DNA of 64,000 bases from Onchidella celtica (lineage: Eukaryota; Mollusca; Gastropoda; Systellommatophora; Onchidiidae): positions 21,589,982 to 21,653,981 of the forward strand of contig OZ007569.1 of NCBI GenBank assembly GCA_963931925.1. The letters run 5' to 3'. Shown one piece after another: positions 56,251 through 64,000 of the stretch; within the stretch, counting starts at the first letter, position 1, and each line of letters opens with the position of its first letter. The notes under the pieces are model-generated. The model had not been told where the DNA came from, searched no databases, and saw only the letters and a list, made by a program, of their open reading frames with translations. A program made the position numbers and the translations under genes.

Positions 56251-59200
56251 ATGTCGGAGGTTATTGGAAGGCTTAGCCAGAAAGCGGACGCTATGGAACT
56301 CACTGGGCAGGAGAGACGGGACTACCTCCGTGAAGGCCTGGAAAGAGAAAGACAGCTGGAGGCTCAACGACAGGAGAAGGAGGCTGAACGACAGGCTCGG
56401 GAGAAGGAGGCTGAACGACAGGCTCGGGAGAAGGAGGCTGAACGACAGGCTCGGGAGAAGGAGGCTGAACGACAGGCTCGGGAGAAGGAGATGAACCACG
56501 AGTTGGAGATGGAGAAGATCCGCCAGCAACGCGGAGGCAACGACTCAGCGCAGAAGACCGACGACCACGCCAGTTCTAAGAGACCCAAGCTACCTGCATT
56601 TCAGGATAAGAAGGACGATCTGGATAGCTGGTTGCTGCGGTTTGAGAGGTTTGCCGAGACATCTGAATGGCCCAGATCCACCTGGACGACATCACTGTCT
56701 GCCCTGCTGACCGGGAGAGCTTTGGAGTGCTTCTGCAGACTACCGATCGACGAAGCCAAGGACTACGACAAGGTCAAGGAAGCGTTGCAGAAGAGGTACA
56801 ACCTGTCAGAGGACGGATACAGACTCATGTTCAGACAAGGTAAGCCTGAAGATGGAGAAGATGTTGGAATGTTTTTGACCAGGATCAAGACCTATCTAGA
56901 GAGGTGGATAAAGCTGTCGAAGACGGAGGAGACCTATGAAGGAGTGAGAGACCTGTTCGTCAGAGAGCAATTCATGGATTCTTGCCCACCAGACCTTGCA
57001 ACCCATGTGAGGGAGAGGAAACCGAAGACGCTACAGGACATCGCAGATTCAGCGGAGGCGTACCTGGTAGCGAGGAACCGGACGCTCAGCGGGAGCGCCA
57101 GACTGCAGAGCCGGCTAGTGCGATGGAGGCCCAACGTAGACAGAAGCCCACAGGTCTGCCATAGGTGCCAGAGGCCGGGACACAAGGCGACGGAGTGTCG
57201 TGCAAAGTTAAACGACGAAGGTGAGTTGAAATGTTACCTTTGTGGAAAGCCAGGCCACGTTCGGAGAATGTGTCCAGCCCAGAAGGAAATGGGACGAGGC
57301 AAGCCGAACAAGGCGGCGGCGGCCGTAGTGATAGCGGCGGACGAGTCGTCAAGACAAGAGGTGACGACGGCTGACACCAGCATCAACGTTCAAGCGGTAA
57401 TGAAGGACGGGAAACTACAGTTAGCGGTGCCTGTTACGTGCGGAGGATGCAGTGACGGAAGGACCGTGGAGAAACTGAAGTTACCAGTGATGAAGGGCTT
57501 GATTGGAAATCGAGCGGTAGATGTCCTAAGAGATACCGGCTGTGAAGGTGTAGTGGTGCGGCGAGCACTGGTGGACGACGGACAGCTCACCGGTGGGAAG
57601 AAACTTATCGCGAGGATTGACAACTCCTTGCTAGCGGCGGAGGAAGCCGTTATCGACGTGAAGACGCCTTACCTGACGGGCAAAGTGACGGCGCTGTGTC
57701 TCCCGGAGACCATCTGCGACCTAGTAGTCGGGAACGTGGACGGAGCGAAGGATCCGTACGACCCTGATACTGAGGTGATGGTAGGAGCGGTGACCACGAG
57801 GGCCCAGGAGAAGAGGAAGGACCGGTCTACGTCGCTGAAGGTGCCGAGGGCAGAACGGCACGCGGGAGTGGATAGAGAGGAACTTATCCGACTCCAAGAA
57901 GAAGACGAAGACATTAGGAAGTTAGAGCAGAAGAAGATCCCAACTAACAGAGGCAATAAGTCTGTTCATTTTGAGAAACATGGAGGAGTACTGTACCGGA
58001 TCTACAAGGACCTGAGACAGGCGACGGTTATAAGGCAAGTGGTACTACCCGAAAAACTGAGAGAGTATGTACTGAGTGTAGCCCACGACTTTATCGTCGG
58101 AGGACACCTCGGCGTGAAGAAAACCAAAGACAGAGTTATGAGCAATTTTTATTGGCCTGGAATTGAAGGTGACGTCGCGAGATACTGCCGCTCATGCGAC
58201 ATATGCCAGAGGACGGTGAACAAAGGAGCGACACCAAAGGTGCACCTGCAGAGTATGCCAGTAGTGGACGTACCATTTAGGCGAGTGGCCGTGGACTTAG
58301 TAGGACCTATCGACCCCCCAAGTGAAGGTGGACATCGGTATATCCTGGTGTACATAGACTACGCTACTCGTTTCCCCGAAGCCACACCCTTGAAGAAGAT
58401 CGACGCAGAAACGGTAGCAGAAGCCTTAGTGAACATCTACAGCCGTTTGGGTGTGCCCGAAGAGATCTTGTCCGACCAAGGGACCCAGTTTATGTCAGAT
58501 GTCATGAAGGAAACGAATAGACTACTGGGAATTCGACAGTCGACCACTACAGTCTACCACCCTATGTGCAACGGGTTGGTGGAGCGATTCAACGGCACGC
58601 TGAAGAAAACATTGAGACGACTGTGCGCAGAGCAACCCAAGCAGTGGCACAGATACATCAACCCGCTGCTCTTCGCATATCGTGAAGTTGCCCAAGAGTC
58701 GACCAAGTTTGCCCCATTCGAGTTGCTGTATGGGAGAACTGTGAGAGGACCAATGCACATCTTACGACAACTATGGACCAAGGACGTAGAGGAGCCGGAA
58801 ACGAAGACCAGTTACCAGTACGTCATGGAACTACGTGAGAGGCTGGAGGACACATGGAAGCTAGCGACGGAAGAACTCTCCAAGGCTCAAGGTAGACAGA
58901 AGACCTACTACGACCGGAAGGCGCGAGAGAGGAAGTTCCGCCCCGGAGATGAAGTGTTGGTGCTACTGCCGACGAACACTAACAAGCTCCTAGTCCAATG
59001 GAAGGGACCATATAAGGTAGTCTCAGTTGTCGGTGTCAACGACTATAGAGTCAAGATGGGTGCAAAAGAAAAGACCTTGCACGCCAACCTCCTCAAGAGA
59101 TACATTCCAAGGACGTCAAAAGCAGCAGCAGTGGCAATGGAACCGAGACCTATTGTGACCGAGATGTGTGGGATGGACAACAGTAGGAGAGATACCACGC

Positions 59201-59550
59201 CTAAACATGTCAACGCCATAAAGGACGGCGGCGGTGATAGTGCTGAGACTGTACTGGCAGAGGACGACATGATGGACAAGAGTCAACCCGTGGAGTCAGC
59301 TGGCATGACAGTCATCGAGGACTGCGACCTGGAAGGCGACAACGGTGGAACGACGGAGGACCTTGCCGACCTAGGAAGCTGGGACCAGAATGAAGGCTAC
59401 AGAGATGTCCAGTATGGAACGCAACTGACATCGGAACAACGTCAATGTAGCATCTGCAAGCTTTCCCTTGCCCTCCCCCGTTTTCGTGTTACACTGGTGA
59501 GCATGTGTTCATTTGACAACCGCCAGAGTGTACTGTACTCCGTGACCTGA
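56251..59550 (+). CDS. Gag-protease-integrase polyprotein of copy 1, truncated by LTR
   Basis: 1099 codons. Residues 1-90 form a charged coiled coil with four tandem 9-residue repeats. A gag-like region follows (about 105-290; RPKLPAFQDKKDDLDSWLLR). Two CCHC knuckles lie at about 303-316 (CHRCQRPGHKATEC) and 328-341 (CYLCGKPGHVRRMC). A protease motif D-T-G is at 428-430. Integrase has an HHCC finger from His612 (C-x2-C in CRSCDICQ) and catalytic D682, D742 and E778 (D-x35-E), with a GPY/F end (LVQWKGPYKVV). Residues 1066-1099 are read from LTR sequence, so RT and RNase H are missing. The single frame without a gag-pol shift is notable. Not able to reverse transcribe itself. Confidence 0.9.
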   Translation: MSEVIGRLSQKADAMELTGQERRDYLREGLERERQLEAQRQEKEAERQAREKEAERQAREKEAERQAREKEAERQAREKEMNHELEMEKIRQQRGGNDSAQKTDDHASSKRPKLPAFQDKKDDLDSWLLRFERFAETSEWPRSTWTTSLSALLTGRALECFCRLPIDEAKDYDKVKEALQKRYNLSEDGYRLMFRQGKPEDGEDVGMFLTRIKTYLERWIKLSKTEETYEGVRDLFVREQFMDSCPPDLATHVRERKPKTLQDIADSAEAYLVARNRTLSGSARLQSRLVRWRPNVDRSPQVCHRCQRPGHKATECRAKLNDEGELKCYLCGKPGHVRRMCPAQKEMGRGKPNKAAAAVVIAADESSRQEVTTADTSINVQAVMKDGKLQLAVPVTCGGCSDGRTVEKLKLPVMKGLIGNRAVDVLRDTGCEGVVVRRALVDDGQLTGGKKLIARIDNSLLAAEEAVIDVKTPYLTGKVTALCLPETICDLVVGNVDGAKDPYDPDTEVMVGAVTTRAQEKRKDRSTSLKVPRAERHAGVDREELIRLQEEDEDIRKLEQKKIPTNRGNKSVHFEKHGGVLYRIYKDLRQATVIRQVVLPEKLREYVLSVAHDFIVGGHLGVKKTKDRVMSNFYWPGIEGDVARYCRSCDICQRTVNKGATPKVHLQSMPVVDVPFRRVAVDLVGPIDPPSEGGHRYILVYIDYATRFPEATPLKKIDAETVAEALVNIYSRLGVPEEILSDQGTQFMSDVMKETNRLLGIRQSTTTVYHPMCNGLVERFNGTLKKTLRRLCAEQPKQWHRYINPLLFAYREVAQESTKFAPFELLYGRTVRGPMHILRQLWTKDVEEPETKTSYQYVMELRERLEDTWKLATEELSKAQGRQKTYYDRKARERKFRPGDEVLVLLPTNTNKLLVQWKGPYKVVSVVGVNDYRVKMGAKEKTLHANLLKRYIPRTSKAAAVAMEPRPIVTEMCGMDNSRRDTTPKHVNAIKDGGGDSAETVLAEDDMMDKSQPVESAGMTVIEDCDLEGDNGGTTEDLADLGSWDQNEGYRDVQYGTQLTSEQRQCSICKLSLALPRFRVTLVSMCSFDNRQSVLYSVT
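56374..56481 (+). repeat. Four 27-bp tandem repeats in gag
   Basis: Four copies of a 27-bp unit encoding EKEAERQAR in the coiled coil. Copy 2 lacks the array at this place, so the gag N-terminus varies in length within the family. Confidence 0.9.
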
Positions 59551-60044
59551 CCTTCTTTTCTAGTGAGTAGTTTTTTTCCTCGCTCGCTTGTTGTCAGGTG
59601 TTTTGACTCGTTCAGTAAATATTAGTATGTTCCCGAACATTCGATAACACTGTGGAGAAGGATGTTTACGCCAGATTTGGCCTTGAGTGATGTAACCTGA
59701 TGACGTATTGATGCGTGATTGGTTAGTTTGTGCGAGGGCAAAGGTAACGTTTATTTCGGGAACTTTCTGTAGGAATGTTTATATATATAGACCTGTGTGA
59801 GTGGTTGGTGGGGTGAGTAAGTGAGTTTTCCTCTCTGTGGCGTAGGATATTTACTTGTTCGTTGGTACCTTCCTAGTATTTATTGTTCAGTATTCAGTTT
59901 TTAAACTTTAGTGTTATTTAATCTATCGTCGGATCTCGTGTTTATTTATTCTACAGTTGTAATAGTTTCGTTTTCTAAAGGGTTGTAGTTAGATCAACTA
60001 ACTCCCCCCTACTATAACGTGCTAGAACAACCTCAGCTGTTACA
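59446..60044 (+). repeat. 5' LTR of copy 2
   Basis: 599 bp, TGTAGCATCTGCAAG...CTGTTACA, with the TATA box at 59778-59789. Confidence 0.9.
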
Positions 60045-60047
60045 TAT

Positions 60048-60065
60048 TGGGGGCTCGTCCGGGAT
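60048..60065 (+). other. Primer binding site, tRNA-Pro type
   Basis: Identical 18-nt tRNA-Pro primer site, three bases after the LTR. Confidence 0.9.
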
Positions 60066-60153
60066 CCGACCATATTCGAGCGGACCAGATCAAAATTACT
60101 AGATTTATTTACATAGTTTATTGTAGGAATATCATCGACAAGCTATCTACAAC

Positions 60154-63100
60154 ATGTCAGAGGCTATTGGAAGGCTTAGCCAGGAAGCAGACGCCTTGGA
60201 GCTCACTGGGAAGGAGAGACAGAACTACATCCGTGAAGGCCTAAAGGAGGAAAGAATGGAGCAACTGAAGATAGAGGCTCGGGAGAAGGAGATGAACCAC
60301 GAGCTGGAGATGGAGAGGATCCGCCATCAGCGTGGAGGCGAGTCGACGCAGGGGACCAGCGACCACGCCAGTTCTAAGAGACCCAAGCTACCTGCATTTC
60401 AGGACAAGAAGGACGATCTGGGTAGCTGGTTGCTGCGGTTTGAGAGGTTTGCTGAGACAGCTGAATGGCCCAGATCCACCTGGACGACATCACTGTCTGC
60501 CCTGCTGACCGGGAGAGCTTTGGAGTGCTTCTGCAGACTACCGATCGACGAAGCCAAGGACTACGACAAGGTCAAGGAAGCGTTGCAGAAGAGGTACAAC
60601 CTGTCAGAGGACGGATACAGACTCATGTTCAGACAAGGTAAGCCTGAAGATGGAGAAGATGTTGGAATGTTTTTGACCAGGATCAAGGCCTATCTAGAGA
60701 GGTGGATAAAGTTGTCGAAGACGGAGGAGACCTACGAAGGAGTGAGAGATCTGTTCGTCAAAGAGCAATTCATGGATGCCTGCCCACCAGACCTTGCAAC
60801 CCATGTGAGGGAGAGGAAACCAAAGACGCTACAGGACATCGCAGATTCAGCGGAGGCGTACCTGGTAGCGAGGAACCGGACGCTCAGCGGGAGCGCCAGA
60901 CTGCAGAGCCGGCCAGTGCGACAGAGGCCCAACGGAGACAGAAGCCCACAGGTCTGCCATAGGTGCCAGAGGCCGGGACACAAGGCGACGGAGTGTCGTG
61001 CAAAGTTAAACGACAAAGGTGAGTTGAAATGTTACCTTTGTGGAAAGCCAGGCCACGTTCGGAGGATGTGTCCAGCCCAGAAGGATATGGGACGAGGCAA
61101 GCCGAACAAGGCGGCGGCGGCCGTAGTGATAGCGGCGGACGAGTCGTCAAGACAAGATGCGACGACGGCTGACACCAGCATCAACGTTCAAGCGGTAATG
61201 AAGGACGGGAAACTACAGTTAGCGGTGCCTGTTACGTGCGGAGGATGCAGTGACGGAAGGACCGTGGAGAAGCTGAAGTTACCAGTGATGAAGGGCTTGA
61301 TTGGAGATCGAGCGGTAGATGTCCTAAGAGATACCGGCTGTGAAGGTGTAGTGGTGCGGCGAGCACTGGTGGACGACGGACAGCTCACCGTTGGGAAGAA
61401 ACTTATCGCGAGGATCGATAACTCCTTGCTAGCGGCGGAGGAAGCCGTTATCGACGTGAAGACGCCTTACCTGACGGGCAAAGTGACGGCGCTGTGTCTC
61501 CCGGAGACCATCTGCGACCTAGTAGTCGGGAAGGTGGACGGAGCGAAGGATCCGTACGACCCTGATACTGAGGTGATGGTAGGAGCGGTGACCACGAGGG
61601 CCCAGGAGAAGAGGAAGGACCGGTCTACGTCGCTGAAGGTGCCGAGGGCAGAACGGCACGCGGGAGTGGATAGAGAGGAACTTATCCGACTCCAAGAAGA
61701 AGACGAAGTCATTAGGAAGTTAGAGCAGAAGAAGATCCCAACTAATAGAGGCAATAAATCTGTTCATTTTGAGAAACATGGAGGAGTACTGTACCGGATC
61801 TACAAGGACCTGAGACAGGCGACGGTTATAAGGCAAGTGGTACTACCCGAAAAACTGAGAGAGTATGTACTGAGTGTAGCCCACGACTCGATCGTCGGAG
61901 GACACCTCGGCGTGAAGAAAACCAAAGACAGAGTTATGAGCAATTTTTATTGGCCTGGAATTGAAGGTGACGTCGCGAGATACTGCCGCTCATGCGACAT
62001 ATGTCAGAGGACGGTGAACAAAGGAGCGACCCCAAAGGTGCACCTGCAGAGTATGCCAGTAGTGGACGTACCATTTAGGCGAGTGGCCGTGGACTTAGTA
62101 GGACCTATCGACCCCCCAAGTGAAGGTGGACATCGGTATATCCTGGTGTATATAGACTACGCTACTCGTTACCCCGAAGCCACACCCTTGAAGAAGATCG
62201 ACGCAGAAACGGTAGCAGAAGCCTTAGTGAACATCTACAGCCGTTTGGGTGTGCCCGAAGAGATCTTGTCCGACCAAGGGACCCAGTTTATGTCAGATGT
62301 CATGAAGGAAACGAATAGACTACTGGGAATTCGACAGTCGACCACTACAGTCTACCACCCTATGTGCAACGGGTTGGTGGAGCGATTTAACGGCACACTG
62401 AAGAAGACCTTAAGGCGACTGTGCGCAGAGCAACCCAAGCAGTGGCACAGATACATCAACCCGCTGCTCTTCGCATATCGTGAAGTTGCCCAAGAGTCGA
62501 CCAAGTTTGCCCCATTCGAGTTACTGTATGGGAGAACTGTGAGAGGACCAATGCACATCTTACGACAACTATGGACCAAGGACGTAGAGGAGCCGGAAAC
62601 GAAGACCAGTTACCAGTACGTCATGGAACTACGTGAGAGGCTGGAGGACACATGGAAGTTAGCGACGGAAGAACTCTCCAAGGCTCAAGGTAGACAGAAG
62701 ACCTACTACGACCGGAAGGCGCGAGAGAGGAAGTTCCGCCCCGGAGATGAAGTGTTGGTGCTACTGCCGACGAACACTAACAAGCTCCTAGTCCAATGGA
62801 AGGGACCATATAAGGTAGTCTCAGTTGTCGGTGTTAACGACTATAGAGTCAAGATGGGTGCAAAAGAAAAGACCTTGCACGCCAACCTCCTCAAGAGATA
62901 CATTCCAAGGACGTCAAAAGCAGCAGCAGTGGCAATAGAACCGAGACCTGTTGTGACAGAGATGTGTGGGATGGACAACAGTAGGAGAGATACCATGCCT
63001 GAACATGTCAACGCCATAAAGGACGGCGGCGGTGATAGTGCTGAGACTGTACTGGCAGAGGACGACATGATGGACAAGAGTCAACCCGTGGAGTCAGCTA

Positions 63101-64000
63101 GCATGACAGTTATCGAGGACTGCGACCTGGAAGGCGACAACGGTGGAACGACGGAGGACCTTGCCGACCTAGGAAGCTGGGACCAGAAGGAAAGCTACAG
63201 AGATGTCCAGTATGGAACGCAACTGACATCGGAACAACGTCAAGAACTCTGCGATGTGGTGAAGGATTACCAACACGTCTTCACCAATCTCCCTGGATGC
63301 TGCCAGTTGGGTGAACATCGCATCGACCTGACGACAGAAGTACCAGTTTGTCAACGACCATACCCGGTGCCCTACGCTATGCGCGACTCATTGAAGGAGG
63401 AGCTTAGCAATATGGAACGGCTGGGCATCATTCGAAGGAGCTCATCAGCTTATGCTTCACCTATTGTTGTCGTCAAGAAGAAGGACGGATCCAACCGAGT
63501 CTGCATCGACTACAGGAGGTTAAACAAGATCACAGTATTCGACCCTCATCCGACAGCAGCGCCATTAGAAGTGTTTCAGAGTCTCTCGAGAGGAAAATTA
63601 TTCTCTCGGATTGACCTGAGCAAGGGATACTGGCAAGTGAAAGTTCGAGAGCAAGACATTCCCAAGACGGCGTTCGTCACCATGGGCGAACACTATGAAT
63701 TCATTCGGATGCCTTTTGGGATGATGAACTCAGGAGCCACGCTGAACAGGATCGTAAAGCCATTGATCCGTGGAATGAACAATGTGACAGCATATGTGGA
63801 CGACCTGCTGATTCATACAGAGACATTCGACGAGCATGTGAAGACTCTCAAGGACTTACTGCAGAGGATGGACCAAGCTGGATTAACTGCAAGACCATCG
63901 AAGTGTCTGATTGGAACGTCTGAAGTAGACTTTGTTGGACACTTAGTGGGAGAAGGTATGATTGGCCTGTTAGAAGAGAATGTATGTAAGGTACGAGATG
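60154..64000 (+). CDS. Gag-protease-integrase-RT polyprotein of copy 2 (partial, open)
   Basis: I read this frame codon by codon from the ATG at 60154 to the window edge (1282 codons) and met no stop. Order: short coiled coil without the 27-bp repeats, gag (RPKLPAFQDKKDDLGSWLLR), two CCHC knuckles, protease D-T-G, integrase HHCC finger and D, D-x35-E core, GPY/F end, acidic spacer, then RT. RT shows SPIVVVKKKDGSNRVCIDY, FSRIDLSKGYWQV and the active site YVDD at about 1214-1217. RNase H should follow beyond the window. All catalytic residues I can check are present, so this copy could be autonomous. It directs its own reverse transcription and integration. GC content is visibly higher than in the surrounding host DNA. 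Confidence 0.92.
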   Translation, partial: MSEAIGRLSQEADALELTGKERQNYIREGLKEERMEQLKIEAREKEMNHELEMERIRHQRGGESTQGTSDHASSKRPKLPAFQDKKDDLGSWLLRFERFAETAEWPRSTWTTSLSALLTGRALECFCRLPIDEAKDYDKVKEALQKRYNLSEDGYRLMFRQGKPEDGEDVGMFLTRIKAYLERWIKLSKTEETYEGVRDLFVKEQFMDACPPDLATHVRERKPKTLQDIADSAEAYLVARNRTLSGSARLQSRPVRQRPNGDRSPQVCHRCQRPGHKATECRAKLNDKGELKCYLCGKPGHVRRMCPAQKDMGRGKPNKAAAAVVIAADESSRQDATTADTSINVQAVMKDGKLQLAVPVTCGGCSDGRTVEKLKLPVMKGLIGDRAVDVLRDTGCEGVVVRRALVDDGQLTVGKKLIARIDNSLLAAEEAVIDVKTPYLTGKVTALCLPETICDLVVGKVDGAKDPYDPDTEVMVGAVTTRAQEKRKDRSTSLKVPRAERHAGVDREELIRLQEEDEVIRKLEQKKIPTNRGNKSVHFEKHGGVLYRIYKDLRQATVIRQVVLPEKLREYVLSVAHDSIVGGHLGVKKTKDRVMSNFYWPGIEGDVARYCRSCDICQRTVNKGATPKVHLQSMPVVDVPFRRVAVDLVGPIDPPSEGGHRYILVYIDYATRYPEATPLKKIDAETVAEALVNIYSRLGVPEEILSDQGTQFMSDVMKETNRLLGIRQSTTTVYHPMCNGLVERFNGTLKKTLRRLCAEQPKQWHRYINPLLFAYREVAQESTKFAPFELLYGRTVRGPMHILRQLWTKDVEEPETKTSYQYVMELRERLEDTWKLATEELSKAQGRQKTYYDRKARERKFRPGDEVLVLLPTNTNKLLVQWKGPYKVVSVVGVNDYRVKMGAKEKTLHANLLKRYIPRTSKAAAVAIEPRPVVTEMCGMDNSRRDTMPEHVNAIKDGGGDSAETVLAEDDMMDKSQPVESASMTVIEDCDLEGDNGGTTEDLADLGSWDQKESYRDVQYGTQLTSEQRQELCDVVKDYQHVFTNLPGCCQLGEHRIDLTTEVPVCQRPYPVPYAMRDSLKEELSNMERLGIIRRSSSAYASPIVVVKKKDGSNRVCIDYRRLNKITVFDPHPTAAPLEVFQSLSRGKLFSRIDLSKGYWQVKVREQDIPKTAFVTMGEHYEFIRMPFGMMNSGATLNRIVKPLIRGMNNVTAYVDDLLIHTETFDEHVKTLKDLLQRMDQAGLTARPSKCLIGTSEVDFVGHLVGEGMIGLLEENVCKVRD

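Larger units (their letters stand above)
55520..59445 (+). mobile_element. Ty3/gypsy Gmr1-like element, copy 1 (5' part, interrupted)
   Basis: A 5' LTR (55520-56141), tRNA-Pro primer site, and a gag-PR-integrase frame that stops matching copy 2 exactly where a second LTR begins at 59446. RT, RNase H, polypurine tract and 3' LTR are not present before that LTR. The preceding 'tagggtaaagaactatggt' matches 43642-43661 in U4, which marks the insertion site. Best explained as a host for copy 2 inserted at GTCAA (59441-59445). Confidence 0.85.
59446..64000 (+). mobile_element. Ty3/gypsy Gmr1-like element, copy 2 (runs off the window)
   Basis: 5' LTR, tRNA-Pro primer site and an open gag-PR-integrase-RT frame to the last base. 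Internal sequence looks about 98-99% like copy 1 by eye. Its LTR starts within the pol frame of copy 1. Confidence 0.9.

Noticed and set aside
59446..59550. C-terminal 34 residues of the 1099-codon frame as a protein domain
   Set aside because: They are translated LTR sequence; copy 2 continues into RT at the same point.
55520..64000. Endogenous retrovirus, prompted by the tRNA-Pro primer site
   Set aside because: Domain order and motifs are Ty3/gypsy-like, and no envelope gene is seen in either copy within the window.

Overview
The window looks like genomic DNA from a metazoan, most likely a lophotrochozoan and probably a mollusc. The evidence is low gene density, AT-rich non-coding DNA, abundant TCTAGATCTAGA and GTAGGCCTAC-type motifs, a candidate splice acceptor conserved between paralogues, and several families of eukaryotic transposons. 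The taxon is inferred from composition and element types, not from a diagnostic gene. I see no rRNA, tRNA, CRISPR array or bacterial operon.

The backbone is a tandem segmental duplication of at least five collinear units: U1 about 1-14560, U2 14561-33430, U3 33431-42310, U4 42311-49842, U5 49843 to an insertion at 55520. Units 1 to 4 end with one minus-strand ankyrin-repeat gene. Copy D (46359-48536) is intact, C (38305-40188) has lost about 25 C-terminal codons to a nonsense change, B (27739-29929) has a broken 5' end, and A (about 13182-14500) is a pseudogene. In U5 a retrotransposon starts before a gene is reached. The proteins have a basic N-terminus, about 12 ankyrin repeats of 33 residues, and a conserved C-terminal region that faintly resembles the SOCS box of ASB proteins.

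Transposons are layered onto the units, and the sister units preserve near-empty sites that help define them. U1 carries a TIR element with a decayed THAP domain and an internal minisatellite (463-2796), and a three-LTR array (5311-12981; tRNA-Leu primer site; CATG target duplication). U2 carries a PIF/Harbinger relic (15309-15934), an internally deleted Ty3/gypsy element (17084-21251; CATAT target duplication) and a 1.4 kb inversion (about 25795-27160). U3 and U4 share the same dead mariner (36590-37497 and 44705-45631). U5 carries a 1.9 kb TIR element (51822-53720).

From 55520 to the window end lie two copies of a second Ty3/gypsy family with a tRNA-Pro primer site and a single gag-protease-integrase-RT reading frame. 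The second copy is open to the window edge. It appears to be inserted inside the first, so the rest of the first copy should lie beyond 64000. Both Ty3/gypsy families place integrase before reverse transcriptase, the order described for Gmr1-type elements.
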